Assembly: GCA_030562195.1 (NCBI GenBank)
Contig: CM060203.1
Coordinates: 14,822,534 to 14,886,533 of the forward strand
DNA length: 64,000 bases
Direction of reading: 5' to 3'
Origin: Nipponacmea schrenckii
Lineage: Eukaryota > Mollusca > Gastropoda > Lottiidae
Under the pieces are notes generated by a model. The model worked only from the letters and a program-made list of their open reading frames with translations. It ran no database searches and was not told the origin of the DNA. Below are positions 56,136 to 64,000 of the stretch, in pieces; positions within the stretch are counted from its first letter, which is position 1, and every line of letters starts with the position of its first letter. The translations under genes and the position numbers were made by a program.

Positions 56136-57328
56136 GATTTTGCCATTGTGTCAACCTTGCTTTATATATTATTTGTTGATAGATTCTGTAATTAGAAGAA
56201 TAAATACGGAGTATGTTTTACAGTACATGCTAAAGATTTTGTTGGTGTGTGCTAACTGGAGTTTACGTAAATAATCATTAATAACCTATTATATATCTCT
56301 TATCATTTATCTGTAACTTCTTCAACAAATTGTTCATTTGTGTTGTATACATGGAGTATATCAGAACAGCCTGGATATCCAAGTTGACTTATGTGTTTTG
56401 TTCTGATCTATTTTCATTTGGAAATTAGAGTTACAACGAGAAACATATTTAAGCTTGGATATATCGTAATATTAGCTTTCTTGTGTTTTGTTCAGATTGA
56501 CTTTTACTTTGGAAATAAAGATGCAATTTGAAATATTGTGGCTGAAATTTTATGTGAGCTCTCTTATGTCTTGTTTAGTAACTCAAGTCATGTTCTTATA
56601 AAGTGTTAATCTTGGTGCAAACACTCATGTGAATACGTCAGTTTTTTTTGTGTGTTTTTCTTCAGTGTTAATGTTCATTTGGAAATGATGGTCACAACAA
56701 GAAAAAGACATCTTTTAAGTTGTGTTATTTTGCTCGGATAAAGTCTTAATATATGTGCAATCATGTGAATAAGTCAGTTTTTTGTTAGTTTTTCTTCAAA
56801 GTTAATGTTCAATTGGAAATTATTTTCACAAAACCTTTTAATTTGTGTTATTTTGCTCGGATAAAGTGTTAATATGATAAGTGCTATTATGTGAGTAAGT
56901 CAGTTTTTTCTGGTAAAGTTGAAAAAATTGTTGCTATAAGAAACATAATTATTGCAGTTAAAGAATCAATTAAGGCTTTTTGTACTTTTATATTGTTATT
57001 TTTACTGTAAAAGGTCATAACAACAGACATACTTAGATAGTGTGCATTCAATTTATCTTTATGATAATTTAGGTTATTTTTAAGTGAATTTAAGGACTTT
57101 GTTGTGTAATTGTAAAATACTTTTTGTATTTGTAGAATTTTTGTTTTTTTTCTGTGAAGTTTTTCATTTGGAATTTACCATTTATATTCAGGATGTCTGC
57201 TAGTTGAATTGTTAATATATTTCTAAGGTATGATTGATATTGACTGTAATGGCCATGGAAAGATAAGAAGCTATTTGTATATACATGTTATAGACACTGA
57301 ATACGAAATATTATTTGTGTTCCTAGTT
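56136..57328. repeat. Degenerate ~120-bp repeats at 56390-56940; otherwise empty
   Basis: Four or five loose units share 'gtgttttgttc.gat', 'ttcatttggaaat.a...tcacaa' and 'gctcggataaagtgttaata'. No gene is seen in the remainder. Confidence 0.5.
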
Positions 57329-57531
57329 GTTCAGATGGGACATTAAACAAAGGCTCTGTGTACGTGCATGTTAAACATCCCTAGATAGTTGGCAATTGCA
57401 AAAAGAGTAGGTTAATGACGCTGTCTTGGCAAAATTTCACTCCTGGCACACTTCGTGGAGCTGCCTGTCCTCATTAGCTTATAAGGTGTAGAAGAGTAGG
57501 ATATAAAACTCAATTAATTTCATTTTTTGAG
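57329..57531 (+). mobile_element. SINE copy, 5'-truncated, 12-bp target duplication (family S)
   Basis: Flanked by 'gtgttcctagtt' (57317-57328) and 'gtgttccaagtt' (57532-57543), 11 of 12 identical. Contains 'gttcagatgggacattaaac', 'tgcatgttaaacatccctag', 'aagagtaggttaatgacgct', 'cctcattagcttataaggtg' and 'gaagagtaggatataaaact', and ends 'aatttcattttttga'. Confidence 0.88.
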
Positions 57532-57879
57532 GTGTTCCAAGTTTGAGAATTCATTTTGAAAAACATTATTAGGTGAGGTAATTTGTGTCAAAAAACAAAT
57601 GTTTGGTTCTTATCAGTATTTTTTAACAAATTTTGGCAAATATTTTTAAAAAGAAACCACAAATGCATTTGATAATTTTGTGCCATTGAAACCAAAAAAG
57701 TGTTTAAAATGTCTTTTGAGTGTAATGGTATGGATAATGAATTTTGTGTTAATTATTTTGCTGTTAGTAATTGTATATTTCAAGTTTATTTGATCAACAA
57801 AGTTAATAGGTAAAACATGCCTATTGAATGCACATATCATTTGCATATTCAGTCAAAGGCAAATAAATAAGAGAAATTT
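57532..57879. other. No gene seen
   Basis: AT-rich spacer between two SINE copies. Confidence 0.4.
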
Positions 57880-58110
57880 TGTCAGTACAGCAGCATAAGC
57901 CTACTGTTTTTGAGATTTCCAACTGTTGAGGGATTTTTCATCTTCACAGCATGTAGCCTCCTTTTATTTTCCTATCCGACTAGCCGCTTTTTCCATGTCC
58001 ACCCCTCAGACCTGCATCACTGACTGGGAGAAAAATCAGGAAATTTATCTGATCCTTGGCCAGTATGGGACCCTTGACCTACAGGATAAGACCAAAACAT
58101 GGGTGGAAGT
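57880..58110 (-). mobile_element. SINE copy (family S), minus strand
   Basis: On the plus strand: 'cagcagcataagcctactgt', 'gatttccaactgttgaggga', 'ctagccgctttttccatgtc', 'cagacctgcatcactgactg', then a degenerate head. The tail is missing on the left, which suggests an internal fragment or a 3' deletion. Confidence 0.75.
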
Positions 58111-58494
58111 AGATTGTTAAATGAGTTGTTGTTCATTATTTTCAGCACTGATAATTCTATTGTCTTTCATTAGAAGATTAGCATAAAACAATTTTTCTCG
58201 ATTGGGTTTGACATCTGTAGAAAGTTGCAATTATTGGCAACTATAATTATTGTAATAGGTAAAACATGCAAGCTGTTTTTACATAGCTTTTGAATATAAG
58301 AATCTTGATGAATAATTAGAGTTGATTTGTATACTAACTGCAGTATTTGTTGGCAGTCGCTGTACTGAATAACTGATTGTTTTGTTAACTGCCAGAGGTA
58401 GTTACTACATTTGAAATTTAAAAAGTCCTGAAATCATAAACATCAATTTTAGAAAGCGATACTGATGGCAGAAATTCAGTTTCTTTCATGTTAT
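58111..58494. other. No gene seen
   Basis: AT-rich, unremarkable. Confidence 0.4.
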
Positions 58495-58720
58495 AATGCA
58501 GATATTTAGACGACTGCACAGATAGCTGTTTTTGAGTTGTATCTTCTGTTTTAAGTAAATATTTAGTTGACTGCACAGACAGCTGTAATTGAGCTCTATC
58601 AGCTGTTAAAGTAAATATTTAGATTACTATACAGATTAATGAATTGAGCTCTAGCTGCTGATAAAGTAAGCAATTAGATGGCCATTTGACAGCTGAAATT
58701 GAGCTTTATGAGCTTATCAA
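58495..58720 (+). repeat. Degenerate tandem repeat, about 65-bp unit
   Basis: Units share 'aatatttag.tgactgcacag', 'acagctg..attgagctctat' and 'cagctgttaaagt'. Decayed copies may extend to 58830. Confidence 0.65.
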
Positions 58721-59061
58721 GAAAATTTCAAGCCCTTTCAGCTTGTAAAGCAAATCCATGTATACATAATACTGAGCTCCACAGTCTCTATGAAAGTTCT
58801 ATACAGAAAGCTGAAATTAAGCTCAATCTGTAAATTATTAAGAAAGCCATATTGGATATCAGAAAGAGATTTAGATAATGGAGTCTAAATTGTGCTTTAT
58901 CAACTTGGAGAAATTAAGAAGTGTTGAAAGAAAGTTTCTAGATTATTCTGTTTGTAGTCTGTAGTTTATAAATCCATCATCACCTATTCTGTATTTATCT
59001 TACAAACCTTTTAGGTGAAATGTTTATCTCAACATATAAGGCATTTGCAATAAGTATCCAA

Positions 59062-59115
59062 ATGAAACGAGTTTTACATCCTACTGTTTTCAACCAGTTT
59101 GGTCTAATGAGGACT
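59062..59115 (-). mobile_element. SINE family S tail fragment
   Basis: 'aaatgaaacgagttttacat' + 'cctactgtttt' and 'ggtctaatgaggac' are the reverse complement of the SINE tail. It lies just before an M1 MITE. Confidence 0.65.
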
Positions 59116-59153
59116 GATAAAGGAGGTAAAAAAAATATGAACTGCTTACTTAA

Positions 59154-59475
59154 AAAGATACTGCACTGCATCTTTGCATGAACATAAACTTTAGTTCTCA
59201 AGAATGATTAATATGTATATATATTTATCAGTGAACTTACCTGGTGTCATAAAGTAACAGAATCTCATATATAATATGGAAAACTCATAAAACTAAGTCA
59301 TTTTTGAAAAATGCTTAATCAAAGTATTGATTGTTTTTCTATAATCAAATGCATCTTTATGGATAATTACTTAGTTTTTTGGATACTTTTTTACGTTTAA
59401 ATGGCAGCAGGTATATTTACTGATGAATTGGCCAAGTTTAAAAAACAAATTTTATCTTCATTCTAAGACCATAAC
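59154..59475. mobile_element. MITE family M1
   Basis: Begins 'aaaaagatactgcactgcat' and continues 'cttttagttctcaagaatga'-like, 'cagtgaacttacctggtgtc', 'ataaagtaacagaatctc', 'catctttatggataattact' and 'ggcagcaggtatatttactg'. The right end ('cttcattctaagaccata') is recognisable but the terminal 'tttaaa' is lost. Confidence 0.75.
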
Positions 59476-59879
59476 TTCTGTTTTTAATTAACAGTTTTAA
59501 AACTTAAATAGCATAGTTTGGAAATCTTTCAACAATATTTTATGTTGATGAACATTTTGTATACTGTTCTTTTAATTTTTCTTAATATTTCTGAGAAAAA
59601 TAAATTTGATTCTTATTTTTTCGGTCATTAAAAATTTCAGAAGTGTTACAAGATATAAAAACCTCCAAAATTTTTGTTTTCTGAAAGAAAGTTTGTAAAT
59701 GTGGAAAATGTCTGGTCTAAGTTAGTAATGATGTACAAATTCATTTTCTGTCAATTTTGATAAATTGTAGTATCAACCTATTATTCAACCTATACAGGTT
59801 CAAGCCATTAACCAAAATCAATGTCAAATGTCACTAGCAAAGATAGGAGAGCAAAATAAAATTAACATCATCCTGCATA

Positions 59880-59960
59880 GGTTTGGGGTATTGCCACACC
59901 ATGCAGTGTGCAATGAGGAAAACTTGGCTAGGACAGTGACATTGGTTTACTCTCTTGTAT
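59880..59960 (-). mobile_element. SINE family S fragment
   Basis: 'ggtattgccacaccatgcag' 'tgtgcaatgaggaaaacttg' 'gctaggacagtgac' is the reverse complement of 'gtcctggcaaaatttccctcattgcac...'-type centre. It ends next to the 'gacatgactgg' array. Confidence 0.65.
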
Positions 59961-59984
59961 CTGTTAAGAGATCAGTTAAGAGCT

Positions 59985-60330
59985 CTAGTGTACAGTTATA
60001 ATCAACACTCTACAACTCAAGTCTAGAGATCTAGTCAGACATGACTGGTACAATCAAATTAACAGTCCAGAGCCCATGTCCAACATTGCTGGTACAGCCA
60101 AATCAACAGTCAAGAGATCTAGTCATAAATGAAGTTATAAATACAGCAAAACAATAGTCTTGAGCTGTATTCAGACATGACTGGTACAGCCAAAAAACAG
60201 TTTTCAGTTCTATTCAGACATGACTGGTACAACCGAATTAAAGTCTACAGCTCTAGGCAGACACAGCCACTTTAACAGTCTTAGGCATAAGTCAGACAGG
60301 ACTGGCAAATGCAACCAACTCGACATCAGT
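59985..60330 (+). repeat. Degenerate array 'agtcagacatgactggtac', 55-60-bp unit
   Basis: Six or so units with 'gagctctagtcagacatgac' 'tggtacaatcaaattaacag'. Shares its core with 21765-22195 and 42720-43010. Confidence 0.8.
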
Positions 60331-60569
60331 AAATAGCTATGGTACACTATAAATTAATGCTGAGTAAGCTAAGTAAAAAATTCTAAATCTTCTGCCTTTC
60401 TACGATGAAAAATGTCAGGTTTTAAAATGTCAGAAGGTTATGTAATTAAAATATTTGTAAAATGTCAAGTGAGTAGATAAAAGTCAGGTACATATCTCAG
60501 CTGGGTCAAGTAAAGCTAGAGGTTTCAAGATGGTTCTCCAAGGTTTGGTAAAATTCTTAAGTCATTGCT

Positions 60570-61265
60570 TTAATTGATAGAGTCCACATACCTTGATTCG
60601 AATTTGGGTTTACTAATTGGGCATTTCAGATAGTCCATATGGTTATTCAAATTTACATAACTTTGGTCAGCTGACATGTCTTTTGTTGCATTGCAGAGAT
60701 GTGGGCTCTGTAAACTGTCTTTTGGAGATTTAACTTAGCTTAATGACGCTATGTGAATTCTGGTTTGGTAAATTTAGCATCTTTTTTTTTAATTAGCATC
60801 TGTTTGAAGGAGATAACAGAGCTCAGCATATTTTGGTAATTTTTTCAATGAACTGCATCTGTTTGAAGGAGTCAACAGAGCTAATCATATTTTTTGTTGT
60901 ATTTGTTTTCGTGAATATTGCATCTGTTTGATGGAGTCAAAACAGCTCATTATATTTATGTAATTGAGTAAAATCTGCACCTGTTTGAAGGAGTCAAAAC
61001 TGTTCATTATATTAACAGCTTATTATATTAACAGCTTATTATATTTAAAGCTCATTATATTTACAGCTCATTATATTAATGTAATTGAGTAAAATCTGCA
61101 CCTGTTTCAGACAGTCTTCACAGTTAGTAATATTTATGTGTATTCTAGTTTTGTGGATATGGCATCATGTTCTTAGAGTCTACATAGTTAATAATGTTTA
61201 TTTGGCAACAGGATTGTAAACTCTCTTTCAGACAGTTCACATGTTTGATAATGTTTGTTGGGTTA
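60570..61265 (+). repeat. Degenerate array 'ctgtttgaaggagtcaac' / 'agtccacat'
   Basis: Units of about 70-80 bp contain 'catctgtttgaaggagtcaa' and 'agctcattatattt' (60795-61085). Flanking units at 60575-60660 and 61110-61265 ('gagtctacatagttaataat' 'gtttatttggca') match the 19745-20130 array. Confidence 0.7.
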
Positions 61266-61624
61266 AATGATTTATTCTCATCTTTATGTAGTGGTAATAG
61301 AATTGAATATACGGTCGGCCATTATAATATTTCTGGGAAGAAAACCATCGCAATAAATCACCACTGAAACAGCAGTAAAGTTAGAAATAAAGCTTTTAAG
61401 CCAATAAAAACACAGGAAATTAAAGTGATGAAATGTAAAAATTATGTTTGTATTTGGGCATCGTTGATCCATGACAACATAACATCTTTTAATCTGATTG
61501 GATGAAGATTAGTTTCCATTTTAAGCAGGTTCGTAACCTTCCCTATGTTTTATTGATCACTCAGCTTAAACTTTTGGGATGGGCCTGAGTAGGACAGGGG
61601 TGAGAAATTTTCTTCTGGTGTCTT
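61266..61624. other. No gene seen
   Basis: Unremarkable AT-rich sequence. The minus-strand frame 61284-61472 is unsupported. Confidence 0.35.
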
Positions 61625-61905
61625 CTTTTATATTATTGTTGGCAAATACCAGACATCACCGAAATCTGGGTTAGTTTCCAAAATGGTTCACATTTGCTCT
61701 ATTGTCTGTTTACAACACACCAGACATCACCAAAGTCTTGGTTATTGTCTAAAGTGGTTCACAATTTGTTCTATTGTCTGTTTACAACACAACAGACATC
61801 ATAGAACTCTGGGTTATTGTATAAAATGGTTTACTTTTGTTCTATTGTTTGTTTACAACACACCAGACATCACAGAACTTTGGGTTATTGCCTAATTGGG
61901 TTCAC
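61625..61905 (+). repeat. Tandem repeat, 60-75-bp unit, 4 copies
   Basis: Units contain 'gttcacatttgctctattgt', 'ctgtttacaacacaccagac' and 'atcac.gaa.tctgggttatt'. Confidence 0.9.
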
Positions 61906-62589
61906 ATTTTGTTTTTTGTCTGGTTTCTTTTTTTGTATGGTCTCTGTGGAAAGTATTGTATCAATATGAAGTGGTTGTTGTTTTGTTTAAAGATTATTAT
62001 TATGCCAGTCATGGTAAACTTTAAATTTAAAAAATAGGAGATTTTATTCGGTTGTTGTTGAGATTTTTGATAATTACCTTTGAAACTTGGTTGCAACATT
62101 TTATTTTTATGTTCGTTTCCTCTAATGACACTCACTTATTTTCATGATATTTTACTCATTAACTGAAGATGAAACTTCATCTGATCTGATTAAAACCAAA
62201 CCTAACTATTTACATTCTTTCAAGAACAGCTCATCAATTTCTATGCAATATAGATTTTTCAAAACTATTGCTATGACAACAAATTAAAACATTATTATTA
62301 ACATTTACTTCGAACATTATGTTCGAAAAAATTCTGGATAGAATAAAATTTAAACTCCTTAAAAGCTGAAGCATCAAGAGTTAATTAGTGTTTTTGCTGT
62401 ATTTAATTATCTTTAAAGATTTCAATGATTTGATATTATTACTCTGAAAATAATTATTTAGCTTTTTGTTTTTACTAATGAGAGGAAAACATGACTTCTG
62501 TTATTGTTTCTGTAAAAGTTACTGTCTTGTATCTGCTCTAAATAGATCAATGTCAATGGAGAGGATCAATTGACTTCTGTTAATGTTTC
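61906..62589. other. No gene seen
   Basis: AT-rich sequence between arrays. Confidence 0.4.
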
Positions 62590-64000
62590 TGTAAAAGTAA
62601 AATTTTAGGGCTAATAAGACAATGTTAAAAATTTGAAGTGGACTTAGTTTAATACAGGTTAATAAGACAATGTTAAACAAAGTTTTGTTTAATACAGGTT
62701 AATAAGACAATGTTAAATAGAGTTTAGTTTAATACAGGTTAATAAGACAATGTTAAATAGAGTTTAGTTTAATACAGGTTAATAAGACAATGTTAAATAG
62801 AGTTTAGTTTAATACAGGTTAATAAGACAATGTTAAACAGAGTTTAGTTTAATACAGGTTAGTAAGACAATGTTAAATAGAGTTTAGTTTAATACAGGTT
62901 AATAAGACAATGTTAAACAGAGTTTAGTTTAATACAGGTTAGTAAGCACAATGTTTATAGAGTTCGTTTAATAAGGTTAATAAGACAATTTAAACAGTTA
63001 GTTTAATACAGGTTAATAAGACAATGTTAAAAAGTTTGTTTAATCAGGTTAATAAGACAATTTAAACTTTTAGAGTTTAGTTTAATGCAGGTTAATAAGA
63101 CAATGTTAAAAAGTTTTGTTTAATGACAGGTTAATAAGACAATGTTATACATGAGTTTAGTTTAATCAGGTTAATAAGACAATGTTAAACTAGCTTTATT
63201 TAATACAGGTTAATAAGGCATGTTAGAGTTATTTAATCAGGTTATAAGACATGTTAATGAGTTTAGTTTAATACAGGTTAATAAGATATGTTTAATAGAG
63301 TTGAGTTTAATACAGGTTAATAAGACAATGTTTAATAGAGTTTAGTTTAATGCAGGTTAATAAGACCATATTAAACAGAGTTTAGTTTAATACAGGTTAA
63401 TAAGACAATGTTAAACATAGTTTAGTTTAATGCAGGTTAATAAGGAATGTAAAAGAGTTTGTTTAATCAGGTTATAAGACAATGTTAAACATAGTTTAGT
63501 TTAATACAGGTTAATAAGACCATGTTAAACAGAGTTTAGTTTAATGCAGGTTAATAAGACAATGTTAAACAGAGTTTAGTTTAATACAGGTTAATAAGAC
63601 AATGTTTAATAGAGTTTAGTTTAATGCAGGTTAATAACCCATGTTTAATAGAGTTTAGTTTAATACAGGTTAATAAGACAATGTTAAATAGAGTTTATTT
63701 AATACAGGTTAATAAGACAATGTTAAACATAGTTTAGTTTAATGCAGGTTAATAAGACAATGTTAAACAGAGTTTAGTTTAATACAGGTTAATAAGACAA
63801 TGTTAAAAGGTTTATTTAATACAGGTTAATAAGACAATGTTAAATAGAGTTAGTTTTATCGGTTAATAAGACAATGTTAAACAAGTTGAGTTTAATGCAG
63901 GTTAATAAGTCAATGTTAAAATAGAGCTTTAGTTTCCAATACAGGTAAACAAGAAACGTTTTAAACAGAGTTTAGTTTAATACAGGGGTTTAAAAAGACA
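62590..64000 (+). repeat. Minisatellite, 40-bp unit, about 34 copies, runs off the window
   Basis: The unit is 'acaggttaataagacaatgt' + 'taaatagagtttagtttaat', with 'aaacag' and 'aaatag' variants mixed. Units at 62620-62940 are nearly perfect. Stretches at 62945-63290, 63435-63480 and 63840-64000 are full of single-base losses and may be sequencing or assembly error. Confidence 0.95.

Overview
Organism. This is nuclear DNA from a eukaryote: AT-rich, almost free of coding sequence, with an apparent spliced exon, tRNA-derived SINEs, MITE-like foldback elements and very many minisatellites. There is no sign of bacterial gene organisation. The main SINE family has a tRNA-like head, a conserved centre containing 'tgcatgttaaagatcc', and a tail ending in 'cattcatttcatttc'. 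That style is known from marine invertebrates, and a mollusc (for example a limpet-like gastropod) is my best guess. This is an inference; nothing here identifies a species.

Genes. I find one credible protein-coding exon, 34619-34775 (+). It is an acidic 52-codon stretch that runs from an ATG to a textbook donor (G|GTAAGT). No partner exon is recognisable, so the 29 kb to the right would be mostly or wholly intron. No rRNA, functional tRNA, CRISPR or viral sequence is visible. Two decayed copies of one coding sequence sit inside a terminal-inverted-repeat (TIR) element present at 1739-3392 (inverted) and 50230-51714.

Layout. 0-10 kb: end of a dispersed repeat, a perfect 46-bp palindrome, TIR element copy 1, two SINEs, and MITEs carrying a nested foldback. 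10-13.6 kb: a 2-kb CA-rich 24-bp array beside a MITE, then a ~60-bp array. 15-30 kb: foldback MITE, 99-bp duplication, a 24-bp array, a hAT-like element with 8-bp target duplication, a SINE inserted into a SINE, and many arrays. 30-35 kb: MITEs, a 36-bp array, then the exon. 36-43 kb: a SINE running into a 1.7-kb array, a 57-bp array, and a full-length SINE with 16-bp target duplications. 44-52 kb: a second hAT-like element, a 31-bp array with higher-order structure, and TIR element copy 2 inside another array. 52-64 kb: further arrays, SINEs and MITEs, ending in a 40-bp array that leaves the window. By my rough addition about a quarter of the window is tandem repeat.

Main observation. Several minisatellites are recognisably made from pieces of the dispersed repeats next to them. 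Three arrays (18106-18405, 27425-27810, 36885-38640) consist of internal or tail segments of the SINE family, each in the same orientation as an adjacent or nearby SINE copy. A fourth (55860-56135) consists of the end of a second dispersed family. Other arrays far apart share motifs with one another (21.8/42.7/60.0 kb; 18.5/19.8/61.2 kb; 0.2/54.7 kb). This suggests retroposon ends repeatedly seed tandem arrays here.
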